Source: Chaetomium olivaceum
Lineage: Eukaryota > Ascomycota > Sordariomycetes > Sordariales > Chaetomiaceae
Assembly: GCA_039881045.1 (NCBI GenBank)
Contig: JAYWVB010000014.1
Span: 248,001 to 312,000, forward strand
Direction: 5' to 3'
DNA length: 64,000 nt
A program made the translations under genes and the position numbers. Positions 13,440 through 24,368 of this stretch are shown here, piece after piece. A model generated the notes under the pieces. That model ran no database searches and had not been told where the DNA came from. It was given only the letters and a program-made list of their open reading frames with translations. Each line of letters opens with the position of its first letter. Position 1 is the stretch's first letter.

Positions 13440-14946
13440 CTAAACAACGTCTACCCGAGTGGTTCGCGCAATCGCCCCGGGAGGAACGGTAACGGGTTGG
13501 TCATTGCCCGCAGTAACCTCATGCCACCCCGCTCCGTATTGGTGCCCCCAGTGCGCTGGTGGAGTCAGAACAAGCTCCCTCGTGGAAGAGGTGTCCTTCG
13601 TTGGGTAGTGGTACCCCATATGCGCTGGATGATACAACTTCGGCTCCAGATTGCCCAAGTCATGGTTGCCATGTTCACCGTCTGTCCAGTCCTTGGAGCT
13701 TCCGAGCCTGGCTCGGCCAGAACCGCTCCGAAGGAAGCGCACCGACGATCCATATCTGTCGCGGATGGTGAAGACGAACTTGCCCAAAACATCTCTGAGC
13801 GGCTTGTACGTGGGCAGACAGGCACACAGGATGGCAACGGCCGCGTGGATAACGGACCAGATCTCAGCCTTGGTGAAATTAACTGTGAAGAGCGGTTACG
13901 TTAGTTGCTAGCTCATGGTTCAGGATCCGGGCGCACCCCTGAATCGCGGGACCTTACCATAATATCCATTTGGTTGATATTGGTATACAACCCGGAGAAT
14001 GTTCGTGATGATACCACTGTACAATGTCAACCTTCTGTTCTAGATTCCGCCAAAAATACTAGTAAGAGCCCACTTACAAACCACCCAGCAGGAAGATGCC
14101 AACACCATCACCTTGGTTCTCATTGGCATTTGCAAGAACAGGACAGCCCGGATTGGTAGGAGCAGAATGCAGACGTCGAGGAGAATATCGAATATACCGA
14201 TAACCAAGGAGAAGATGTTGAAGTTGAGGCATTTGCCAGGCTTCGTGCGATGCCAGAAGGCGTCAATGGGTATGCAAGTGCAGAGGTTGGTAACTTCGGC
14301 CGCGGATAAAACCACATGGTGCAGACGACCATGAGGATCAAGCACAACTTCCGAAACTGCTGCGTGGAAAAATATGCGGCGGTACAGCAGGCAAATGGAT
14401 ATCTTGGCCATGAAGAGAGTCACGTAAGAGAAGCGTGTTTCCGATGAAGAGGGACTGAAAGAGGATGCGTTAGATATCAGGCCGAATGTGACATACGGGT
14501 GCAGGTCTCACCTCAAGATAGTTCTCCATTCTGTGAAGCTTGTCAAGCGACGGAGCGGACATCAGGTCCGCCGTCATCTGGGCAATTTCCACTCCACGGT
14601 TGCCATCAAACAAACCTTTTAACAGAAACGTGTCAATTGATTAAGACGCCATTTAACTCTGGGGGGGGAGGAAAAGAAAAAGCTTGCCCCAGAAGATTGG
14701 TGACGCGGCAGCCAGGTAGGTTACCGTAGTGCCCAGAATAGCCCAGTCGTCGGCATGAAAAGACTGAAAGCCGCTTTTCATGGTAACCACCTTGCACCAC
14801 ATGCGGAGGGCGCTGGCGATGACGGCAATAGCTGGGCAGATGATGATGACGGCCAAGAAGCGGTCACCATCCGCAGTCAGACCGGCAACCATGGTGGCTG
14901 GAGTCGTTCTGTCGACGATGAAAGACAAGATGATGGGAGACAACAC
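13440..14946 (-). CDS. fungal rhodopsin-domain integral membrane protein, with several frame breaks
   Basis: Seven-helix membrane protein of the large fungal rhodopsin-domain family (often labelled integral membrane or PTH11-like). Exons are 14946-14688, 14615-14512, 14454-14078, 14016-13958 and 13882-13440. Family features include an N-terminal helix after a short extracellular tail, DDWAILGT, a LFMAKISICLLYRRIF helix, a CTCIPIDAFWHRT loop with conserved Cys, and a cytoplasmic tail of about 110 aa. Intron 1 (14616-14687) has a GC-AG boundary. Exon 3 as given contains four single-base indels (near 14426, 14355, 14309 and 14090) that cancel in sum, so the exon keeps the right phase, but short stretches including a transmembrane helix are mistranslated. 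Function is unknown; members of this family are common in secondary-metabolite clusters and have been proposed as receptors or membrane enzymes. Confidence 0.75.
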
Positions 14947-15898
14947 AGAGGGATAGCAGCACTAGGAGCTGGGGAGGTATGGGAGCAAAAACAGTTCAGC
15001 TACCTAACGTCAGCCCAAGGGCAAGCTCAAACCATGCATCCCGCTATATTTAAATGATAAGTGCCCGTGTTCTTGGTGCGACGAAAACTCCAACTGGTGG
15101 CAATCGACTGACTGTCAGTCAGTCCTTTCGTCCTTCACACCACCATCTAAATGATACCCTGAGCCACCACCACCGCCTCAAACCTGCGTCCGAACGCCGC
15201 CTGAAAGCCGGCAGAGCCAGAACTTGACAGAACACCACCACAGAACATCACTTTGCCCGGGCAGACAAGAGGGACTTACTGTGTGTGCCTCGTACCGAAC
15301 CTCGCCTTACGGGACGCGGGGTTCTGCTCTTTGTGAAATTGAGACTGCGCCGTGCCAACGCGCCTCGGCTTGATTAACGTTGCAACTCGATGCATTGTGG
15401 CGCAGCGAAATATTTTTGCTGTTGTGCAACCCACGTAAATCGACACGACGACACCGCACGGCTGCATAATTCGACCGAACGCTTGACCGATTGGGCATCG
15501 AATCATAAAAGCTTGGTTAAGTTTCTTTTTATGCACCGGTGGGATGATCTGTTAGCCGGAATGAGGTGACAAGGCAATGTTGCAAGATATGGGGGCGCAC
15601 GGGGTGTCAGATTGTTGAGATGTGATCGAGATATGAAGGCAAACTCGTGGCTCTGTTTCTCGCACTGTTTTTGCGGAGTCCTGGCGAGCTTTATTGCTTG
15701 AGGCACGGGGGCTGTTCCAGGAGGTACTCGGGACGAGCCGTTGGTTGGTCCCGGCCAAATACCTGAGGGCAAACACGCGACCAACAGCGGGTGTTCTGCC
15801 TCTACGCTTTCACCTCACACGCCGTCGCGTCTTCCCCCTCATTTTGACGCCAGTGGCATCCCACGAAACCCTAGCGTCGCCATCGATTCGCGTTCGCA
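14947..15898. other. intergenic, no gene seen
   Basis: Divergent interval of about 950 bp between the membrane-protein gene (minus) and the FAD monooxygenase (plus). It should hold both promoters. Only short unsupported frames are present. Confidence 0.5.
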
Positions 15899-17301
15899 AT
15901 GACATTACCTAAGAGTGTCGTGATTGTAAGTAGAAACAGACAAGGACAACACCCCGTGAGGTTCCCAAATATGGAACTTAGAATAACCGGAACTCAGGTT
16001 GGGGGCTCCCTCGCGGGCTTACTACACGGTCTCTACCTCAAGCGGCACGGAAGTCATGTTGTTATCCTCGAACAGGAGCCGGCCTCAGTGCGTAGCAGCC
16101 ACCAGGCCGGCATCGGATTTGGCCCGGCTGTCGAAGAGATCCTGCGCAAGTATGACGCGACAGGCGTGCAGAGCTGCACGCCCTCGGTGGCCACCCGTAT
16201 CGCCTACCGCAAGCGCCAAAACTTTAAGGAGCTCAAGATTATACGCCATCTCACCAGTTGGAGTCTGCTATACCATATTTTGCGGGCTAACTTTGACGGT
16301 CTCGCCTCCGAGGCGGTACCCAATCCCCCCCTGGCAAAGGAGGGCGACGGCAAAACTGAGTATCGTGCCGGGCAGCGCGTCACAAACCTTCAGTATGAGA
16401 ACGGCGCGATCACGGTGGGATTTGTTGGAGAAAACGGGGTCGACGGCTCTCTGACGGCCGACCTTGTCATTGGTGCTGACGGAATACACTCCACCGTTCG
16501 AGGGTTGGTACAAGCGCCTACGATCAAGGAATACTCGAGCTATGTCGCCTGGCGAGGGGCCGTCTGTGAAAGCGACCTCCCCACCGACGTAGCGGAGTAC
16601 TTTTCAAACCGTACCTCTATCAACCTGCTCAAAAAAACCTACATCGTCTGGTAATCCAGCCCTTCTCCCACCCATCCGCCCACCCCTTATTACTGACCTG
16701 TGCCAAAAGCTACGCCGTTCCCCCGGACTCAGGCTCCTTCGCCCCCGGCACGCGCCTGATCAACTGGGTGTGGTACTACAACCTAGCCGAGGGGTCGGCC
16801 GCGCTGGACGAGGTGCTCACGGACGCGGCCGGGCGCACGCACGGCAACACGGTGCCGTCGGGCCTCGTGCGGCCCGAAGTATGGCAGAAGCACCTTGCGA
16901 CGACGCTGCCGGCCATGGCGGCGCCGTTCGCCGCGCTGCTCGCGGCCACGCGGCAGCCCTTCGTGACCAAGGTCAACGACGCGCTCTGCGAGACGGCCGC
17001 CTTCCACGACGGCAGGGTCCTGCTCGTCGGCGATGCCCTGGTCGCTTTCAGGCCCCACCTTGCCGTCGCGACCGAGCAGGCGGCTCAGCACTGCCTGGCG
17101 TTGGCTAGGGTGTGGGAGGGCAAGATAACGGTACAGCAGTGGGCCAGGGAGGTGACGGGCCATGGGAAGAGGATGTGGTTGGTTAGTCGGGTGCTGGGGG
17201 TGTTTGGGATGGGTGGCTGGGTACAGTTTCTAAAGGTGCTTTGTGTGTATGTGGCGTTTTTGGTGAAATTGAAGTTGGGAAAAGGACCCAGGGGTTACTG
17301 A
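15899..17301 (+). CDS. FAD-dependent monooxygenase
   Basis: Group A flavin hydroxylase of 423 aa in three exons (15899-15925, 15998-16650, 16710-17301). The first intron sits inside the N-terminal Rossmann strand; splicing restores VVIVGGSLAGL, the GxGxxG-type FAD motif, although the third Gly position differs. Further on are GADGIHSTVR (the DG motif) and VLLVGDALVAFRPH (the GD motif that binds the FAD ribityl chain), then a C-terminal hydrophobic stretch that may anchor the protein to a membrane. The overall pattern recalls 2,6-dihydroxypyridine hydroxylase and related fungal salicylate-hydroxylase-like enzymes. It probably hydroxylates the cluster intermediate or another aromatic or polyketide substrate (inference). 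The frame is intact. Confidence 0.87.
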
Positions 17302-18202
17302 TGAGGTTGAATTTGGTCAAAAGTCAGGAAGGGAGTCAGGACCTTGTCGGTTGTTCAGGTGGACCCCCTACTTCGCGGCCCTCCCCCCCACTTTTTGTTA
17401 TTTTCAGTCAGACAAACTACCTACTCTATTCGACTATTTGTGGCCACAACTGTACAACCACCAGTCTCACTGGAATTGTCATCTTCATGGCTATCTTCCT
17501 GGCCCATTTCCACCGAGCCGGCTGCAATCTGTGCCCTGCAAACGGCTGCAATATCCGCAAATATTCGTTTGGGTTAGTACCTATGTAGTATCTACCATCC
17601 TCCGTTTCTTCGGCTTTGTGACTTCTGTCTATGCACGTCGACTTTGGTTTGGCCTGCTAATAGCCACAATAATATCTAGTGTCAGTCCACTTGGTCGAAA
17701 AAATCTTGAAACTGGCCAGGCTAGCTTTAGCAAAGGTACCTACATAGCATGCCGCTCACGGTAAATAGGTGCCCTGCTTAGCTTAATCATACACAGGAAA
17801 AGAAAAAGAGTCAAGAAAAGCAACAGTCACTGGGGTTGTGCTCTTGAGGTCTCAGCTGGGGAAGGAGGCTTCTTACTATTTAGTATAGCTGCGGACGGGC
17901 GTCAATGGACCCACATTTGTGGAGGGTTTATGGAGGGTTTGATGGAACAAGGGTGGCCATGAGTGCCATGCTCTGCCTCGGTAATGCAACTTTACCAAAG
18001 CTTCCAAGGCAGACTCGCCAGAGACCTTGCAGGCCAATTCAAAAAAGAGCCTTGACTGACATCCTAAAATCTGCACGTGCAGGGGCGCAGCAAACAGTTG
18101 TTTCCCCGCACTAACAATGTACGTAAATTGGAGATTAAATTGTCGACCTAACTTGAAAACAGTCAAAAGCGCTGTTAGCAGACAACCGTCAATACAGCAA
18201 CC
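17302..18202. other. intergenic, no gene seen
   Basis: About 900 bp of lower-GC sequence between the FAD monooxygenase and the Nudix gene. Frames here are short and composition-driven; I see no gene, RNA or repeat that I can support. Confidence 0.45.
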
Positions 18203-18805
18203 ATGGCGACCCAGAAGCCCGTTGTCCGAGTAGGAGTCGCTGCTATTGTGCGCGACAAACAAGGCCGGATGGTCGTCGGTATTCGGAAGGGTTCTCATGG
18301 TGACGGTATGCCATGGTTTTCGCCCAAGTCGCGGTCCTTGAATCATTGGTGGCCATCAACTAACATATCGCAGGCCAGTGGCAGTTTCCGGGAGGCCATC
18401 TTGAGATGGGGGAGAGTTACTTTGCGTGCGCTGAGAGGGAGACGCTGGAGGAGACGGGCCTCGTCGTCAAAGCCGAGAAGCTCCTCACCTTGACAAACGA
18501 CATCTTCAGCTCGGAGAAGCATTATATCACCATCTTTGTGTTATGCCGAAGGGTTGACGACACCCAGGAGCCCCAGGTATGTTTCTCTTGCCGGGTTATC
18601 ACGGCCCCGCCTTTTGCCTTGTCTCCTCGCTAATCACATGCAGGTCCTTGAGCCCCATAAATGTTCTCGCTGGGAATGGAAGACATGGGATGATGTGAGG
18701 GCCGTTATCGCGGATGAGGATGGGCAGCCCGGGAAGGTTTTTCTGCCTATCATCAACCTTCTCGAGGAACAGCCCGACATTGAGGTTCTGACAAGACCCG
18801 TTTGA
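18203..18805 (+). CDS. Nudix hydrolase (NUDT15/MTH2-like)
   Basis: Small cytosolic Nudix pyrophosphatase of 155 aa in three exons (18203-18305, 18374-18576, 18644-18805). The complete Nudix box GX5EX7REUXEEXGU is present, beginning GGHLEMGES and ending RETLEETGL, with the QWQFPGGH strand before it. The short size and the KPVVRVGVAAIV start match fungal NUDT15-like proteins, which hydrolyse (deoxy)nucleoside triphosphates or similar dinucleotides. It is not obviously part of the neighbouring metabolite cluster and is likely a general sanitising enzyme. The frame is intact. The exact substrate cannot be assigned. Confidence 0.92.
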
Positions 18806-18923
18806 CCGAACGTGGGATATATTGACATCATGCGCTGGTTCTAGTGGCTTTGGCTTCGCGTTATTTTCTCAAAATAGCAGTGGCTTCCTCCCCATTCTCC
18901 TGATACCAGAGCTACTTGCACCT

Positions 18924-20034
18924 TTATGCCGACAGCTGTACTAATCCGACAGGCTTCGCCGGCTTCACATCTTGCCCCTGCATCCTATAATCAACCGGCA
19001 AGAACCTCTTCAGATTAGACTTCCTCGCGGCCCCCCTGATACGAATCCACCACGCCGCCATGGAGGCATCCGTCTTGGGCTTCCATGTCCCCACTTTGTC
19101 GATCATATTCTATAACCGCTGTCAGTGTTCCTGGTGCGATAATAGAACCCAGTTGGTCAAAATAAAGCTCACCTCACTAAGGGCGAGCGTGATAAAGCCG
19201 AGAACAAAAGCGACCCACGCAAGGGTGCCCGTGGAAGCCCGGAACTGGCCCCGCCTCTGAACTCGACCGTGCCGCTATGCTTGCCGTCTGTGGAATGGAT
19301 GTTCGCAAAGTTCCACAGCACGTATCTGCTTCCTTGCATGAAGTCGCATAGCTGCCTCGCAGACATGAGCGACGTCAGCTCGTTTGCGACAGACTGGAGC
19401 CCAGCGCGGTTCCGGCCCTTTTCTTGTAGTAGCAAGTTAAGTCGGCATTGGCTGTCCTTGGAGTTTAATTGGCAGTACTGGTTGGTTTGGCGCGTCGGGG
19501 GCAGGATGGCGGTCACGTATTCCTCGTACGCGGCCACAGCGAAGGCAATCTGCCTGAGCTCCGGTAGCGTAAACTTGGCATCTTCATTTAGGGGGGTGAC
19601 ATGAACGTGGCCGCCGCAACTGCTGCTGGGTTGGACATCTCCCAAGACTCTCATCGCCTCCCAGAAATCTTGTATAATCTCGATAAGGCCGTCGGTCGTT
19701 GTGAGCTTGGGCGAGACAACCTCCATCGACACTGCCATCGAGTCTCAGCATAGGGAAGCGGACTCCGCGATTATCATCAGTCAAGGGAACGTATGCTTAC
19801 CTTCGTGGGCGCCGGGCTGCAGCGAGCTATCAGGGGTGACAAACCACTTCCCACCATAATACTCGGGTGCTTGCTGTACCGTGAGCAGTCATCGTAGGCG
19901 GCGGGGAGGCCACGGTTCTCCAGCTTTCGGGCCAGCTGGCGGTACCAGTCGACCATCTGCTGGTTTCGGACGGGAGTATATGGCCTCATCACAGACTCGA
20001 TTTCGATGCCGAAAGTGTACGCCATGGCTGCCAT
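18924..20034 (-). CDS. putative amidoligase-family protein, two frame breaks
   Basis: Member of the fungal Amidoligase_2-type family (ATP-grasp-related, proposed to form amide bonds). Three exons: 20034-19801, 19731-19173, 19109-18924. Supporting sequence includes the opening TFGIEIESV, the catalytic-region signature SCGGHVHV, the LLNLLL/Q core with RNRAGLQ, and TVEFRGG near the end of exon 2. As given, each of the first two exons is one base short (near 19866 and 19250, both in short G/C runs). Restoring one base in each makes both exon phases fit the splice sites exactly, and the other frame continues with family-like sequence. Start is the ATG directly before the first strand; an upstream in-frame ATG would add a non-conserved leader. 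Substrate unknown. Confidence 0.7.
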
Positions 20035-20784
20035 TTGAGGGGCTATTGGATGATTCTTTGAGTAGAGAACAGGTTCTAACCGCCTTGGGGGGCTCTCTGA
20101 GCGGGAGGAGGTAGTTGTGCAACAGGGTTGGAGGGGGCATAGCAACGAAGTCCACCTAACGACCGGGTTTGGTCCATCGAGTCTTTTATCAACTTATTTT
20201 ATCTTAGAAGAGAAGGACAAACGACTTTCAGCCTCATTCCAGCGGCCGAGAGCACATGTGACTCCCCATCGTCCCCATCAGGCCCAAATCTCGGTCAAAC
20301 CCAATTGCTACTGAGCCCAATGCTGTCGTGAACATGTGTTGCTTCATCTGCTAAGTTCGAACCAGAGCCTTGCGACTGGAACTTACCATCAGAGACGCCA
20401 GCCCTGGTTCTATAATATTCACGGCTAACTTAGTGGTCAGAACAAACCGTAAATTGGAAGCCCATTTTGTCGACTGGACCTATGTGGTGTGTGAATATAT
20501 TGCGGTATCTCGAGGTACCATACCTGCACTTGAATCTTTTCGGGCTGCAGTTAGGCATCCTTACTCTTCGGGGGACACGAAACGAGACTGACTTTCCCAT
20601 GTCTGATTGGGGCTTCGTCTTGTCAAGGCCCGAGCTGACACGAACACGTCACGAGGCGTTTGGTTGGCCGGTTCATTTTAGTTTTGTTCAGCTACGGAAC
20701 AGAAGTCTGCTTGGCAATAATCACTTGTCTTTCAACATTCGCAATCCTTTCCTTGTCACATCAGCGCAGCTATCGGAATCCGCC
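20035..20784. other. divergent intergenic region
   Basis: About 750 bp between the amidoligase-like gene (minus) and the cyclotransferase-fold gene (plus). A reading frame from 20467 runs into the downstream gene, but it has no recognisable sequence and is treated as non-coding leader. Confidence 0.45.
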
Positions 20785-21690
20785 ATGGCAGACCGTTCTT
20801 CGCCGGATGCCTTCCGCGCCGAGCCGGACAGGCTCTACTTCGCGTATGGCTCCAATCTTCATCTTTCGCAGATGGCCCGGCGTTGCCCTTCCTCATTGTA
20901 CCTCGGACGCGGCATCCTACATGATTTCCGGTGGCAGATCAACACACGAGGCTTCGCCAATGTCATCCCGCATTCAGAGTCAAATGTCCATGGCCTTGTC
21001 TTCGTGCTCAACGACACGGACGAAAGTCGACTTGACCGCTCCGAGGGCGTTGGTAAAGGATCCTACTCAAAAGCCTGCTCCACCGTGACGCTATATCCCG
21101 CCTCCGAGTCGCTGTACCGTAGACCCGTGTCGTGGATCGTCGAGATGGGCGGCCCGGAGAAGGTGCTGGCCAAAAATGGGGACAGTAGACCTTCGGCTAA
21201 GCTAGACCCATTCCTAGAAGAAGGGGTTCTGGTATATCTGAATACCAACATCACGAGTGAAGGGAGCCCAAGGGAAGAATACATCAATCGCATCAAGCTG
21301 GGAGTCGACGATGCCCTTGCCTTGGGCGTCGATGCCAGCGCCCTCCAAGGGTCCATTGGACCCTACGTCGATGGCCTCCCCTTGCCGACCCCCTCCAACT
21401 CACCCCAGAGTCAGATTGCCCATTGCCAGCGGGCACACAGTTTGGAGGAGCTCATCCCGCCCAACACAGTAGCAGAGACGTCTATTGCGCGAACCTCAAC
21501 GGACAGTTATCCCCCCTCACCTACCAGGCCAACGAGGCGGAAGGCTATGTCACCGAAGACCGGAGGGCACACACTTCAAGAGTTAGGACCAGCCCAGTAC
21601 ACTGGAGGCGGCGTGCAGAATCATCGGCGGCTACCTCCAAAACAGGGGTGGTTCCCGCAGGGCTTATTCCGCCGATTTTTCTCGGTGTAG
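20785..21690 (+). CDS. gamma-glutamylcyclotransferase-fold protein
   Basis: Single-exon protein of 301 aa. The N-terminal half has the GGCT/AIG2-like fold signature YFAYGSNL followed by QMARRCP, a conserved substrate-loop arrangement seen in gamma-glutamylcyclotransferases, then FVLND and EGVGKGSY. The C-terminal 110 residues are Ser/Pro/Thr-rich and look disordered, ending in the basic aromatic tail LFRRFFSV. Related enzymes release 5-oxoproline from gamma-glutamyl compounds, but fungal proteins of this architecture are mostly uncharacterised, so activity is inference. The start at 20785 is chosen because family similarity begins just after it; the frame is open further upstream. Confidence 0.78.
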   Translation: MADRSSPDAFRAEPDRLYFAYGSNLHLSQMARRCPSSLYLGRGILHDFRWQINTRGFANVIPHSESNVHGLVFVLNDTDESRLDRSEGVGKGSYSKACSTVTLYPASESLYRRPVSWIVEMGGPEKVLAKNGDSRPSAKLDPFLEEGVLVYLNTNITSEGSPREEYINRIKLGVDDALALGVDASALQGSIGPYVDGLPLPTPSNSPQSQIAHCQRAHSLEELIPPNTVAETSIARTSTDSYPPSPTRPTRRKAMSPKTGGHTLQELGPAQYTGGGVQNHRRLPPKQGWFPQGLFRRFFSV

Positions 21691-21893
21691 AATAATCCCG
21701 CAAACCAAGTCCGAAATGAGACGAATGGCCCAAGGAAGGGGGATTCTTCGTAGAGGTTGCCAGTGATGTACCTTATTCGCCGGTGACATTTTGGACGGGC
21801 ACCAACGGTAGATAGTATAATAGATAGGCACCTGGATAGCATCTAAATACATACCAAGGACGGTTTTCACTGGCGCATAGGCATACTTCTCAC

Positions 21894-23368
21894 CTACACG
21901 CCTTCGACACTCAACCAGCCCATGACCGTTGGTCCCCTCTTCATGTTCTCAGTCTCGTCGTGCACCACCACAACGGGTTTGGAGAGTATCTTGGCCGTGC
22001 CATCCCCGACATCAATGAACAGTCCAGGGGAAGCACCGAATAAGAATTTGAGCTTTTTCTTCCCTCCCGCCGTAACAGCAAGCGGCCTGAATCCCGTGGC
22101 CGGGCTCAGGCATTCGCACATTGACAGCTCAACCGTCGGGTCGGCCCACCTCAGCGAGTAGATCTCCATACCGAGCTGCAATCGATGGGCGAGCTCCACG
22201 GCCGGTCGGATGATAGACTGCCGAACTGACTCGTAGAACTCATCTTGGGCCTGTAGAGCCGGCCTCGAGTTCGAGTTGGAAATGTGGGTGACAGAGAGAC
22301 AGGACGCGAGATCCTGCGTCAACATATCTGCGTGCTGCCGTTGCCATCTTTCGAAGTTAGGGTTCAGTGCGGTGCTTGTCAGCGTTGCTAATGCCTCGCT
22401 GCGCCAGTCGCGGACTCGACTGGGGTCTACTCTCTCGGTGAAGCGTCACGGATCAGCGGTGGCAGCCTAATGGAAAGAAGGGGTGAAATAGGAAGGGGGA
22501 ATCTCACCTCTTGGGAGCAAGCGCATTGATTTGCAGATATCATCCACAAACTTCATGGTTTGGCCGTTATCATCATCCCCTTTCAGGTTGGGACAGTAAA
22601 ACGACTCGTCAAACACTCTGCACTTCAAGTACTGCATGATACAAGCAAGGACATGGTATTCGTCGGACTCGTGGGCGGGGAACCACTCCTTGGCCTCCTC
22701 CCTGGCATATCGGACCAGATCAGCGCGGTTTGCTGGAGGACGGCGACCCTCGAGACGGCCGCCGTCGAGTTCGACGAGGATGGAGATAGCCGGTTCTGCA
22801 CCCAGCGCTTGATCCCAGCGAGAAGTCTGTTGAACATGTCGACGGCTTCGTTCTCGGTAATGTCGCTGCGCCGCGGTTGAATGCGGAAGACGTGGTCCCT
22901 AACCTGTTCCAGCTGCCGACGCACCACCGTGGTTTCTTCCCAGAGAGCCTGGTTGCGTGCTTTCTCGGCGGTTATCTCCTTCTGCCGCTCGTCGAGTATG
23001 TGTTCGGCGTACTTCCTCCGCTGCCTTTCCTTCCGCAGCTGCTCAGTGAGCATCTCCAGCTGCCTCGACAGATTTTGCTCCGCCGGCGAGCTCCTTAGGT
23101 GGGCTCTTCCCAGATCGCTAAAGTCCATGGCAATATCTTGCTCTCCTTCCTTGCCGACGTGTGGCGTTCGGTTCGGCTGGTGCTCGGTTGCGTCCTCAAA
23201 TTTGTCGTCGCAGTCGTCAATATCCATGGCTCCTTTTCCGGAGCCTTCTTCCAATGGCGTCACGTCCCCGGTATCCAATGTCCTCTCTGATGCAGAGAAG
23301 ACACCCGCTTGATGCTGCCCTCCCAATGGACGACCGCCAGTAGCCACTGGGCGGGCTGGGTTCGACAT
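21894..23368 (-). CDS. fungal protein of unknown function with central coiled coil, frame breaks
   Basis: I do not recognise the family. The start is set at the ATG before SNPARPV; an in-frame ATG lies about 100 bp upstream. The N-terminal part is acidic and disordered. A heptad-like stretch (about 23070-22890) rich in Glu, Arg, Leu and Gln should form a coiled coil, and the C-terminal domain ends in a beta-rich segment before the stop at 21894. The frame breaks near 22738 and again near 22430, and the intron around 22450-22505 cannot be placed in phase without an indel. In the shifted frames the sequence remains open and plausible, with no stop codons. It is therefore either damaged by base errors or newly inactive. 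Confidence 0.55.
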
Positions 23369-24368
23369 CCTTGCCAAACGACCAATGAGACCGTCAACGA
23401 GCAGACCTTCATGCCGCACAATGTGGATGCGGGGTTTGGGCAGTGAGAGAGATAGTATTAGGGCCAACAGAAGAGGAACGAGTCAGTGTCATGCAAGCAG
23501 CGAATAAGAAAGATGGCATATTTGGTGAACCGTCGTTCCTTTTTCTGTTCCTCGGTGCTTGAATCCTGCCCAAAACAGCACAGACCACAGGTTTGTGGCG
23601 TTTCGATGCTCGGCTGCTGCGCTGCTCTCTCTTGTGCACGTCGGTGCCTTGGTGTGACCATGTATTTTGCTAGGTACCCGAGTGTTACTTCGGCGCACAC
23701 CCCTCCTAACCAGTGACCACACCACCACCACAACACAGGACGTGCATATTGCCATGTCCGACTGTGGGATCCGTTAGTGCCCAACTCCGTTCCTCCCCCT
23801 CCGGAGGCCAGACGCTTGCGAAGATCTCTCTCTACAATGTGCATTGTACCGAAATAGAGAGTTTGGCGTATACCGATGCAAGGCTTGATTAAGGCGTCGG
23901 AAAGTCGAGCCTAACTATACGGGACCGCTCAGCGCGGTTCCCGCGAGCATTAGGCATTCGTTACCGGTGATTGCAGCTCCGCGGAGCCGCAGCCTGCAAC
24001 CGGTTTCTTGTTTTCTTTCTATTTTTCTTTGCGGGAAGAAGCTTTGCAATTTGTCAACGGTGAGGGGTAGCGGCCTTAACGGCTTGTTTGCCTACAGGTA
24101 CGTGGACGAGCTGGCTGAAAGTCCCGGAGGCAGACGTCTCAAGACCGGCTGTCCCACGTAAGCACTGACATTACAGGTACCCGTGCAGACTTTGATGTCG
24201 GTGCTTTTACCAGTTTGGTGTAGTTATTTATATAGGCCGCATGCCTGCGTTATTCGTAGTCCGGGACACATATGTGACGACGACACGGTAGCCTTCTTCT
24301 CGGATTACTTTATCCCAGTCATCTTGTGCGGATACCCATCCTTAACGTCGCCCTCAAACAACTTTACT
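23369..24368. other. intergenic, no gene seen
   Basis: About 1 kb between the coiled-coil protein (minus) and the Hsp70-like gene (plus). Several short overlapping frames exist on both strands, none with recognisable sequence. Confidence 0.45.

Noticed and set aside
20467..20784. N-terminal extension of the cyclotransferase-fold protein
   Set aside because: Open by chance; no conserved sequence before the ATG at 20785 and the region is the divergent promoter.
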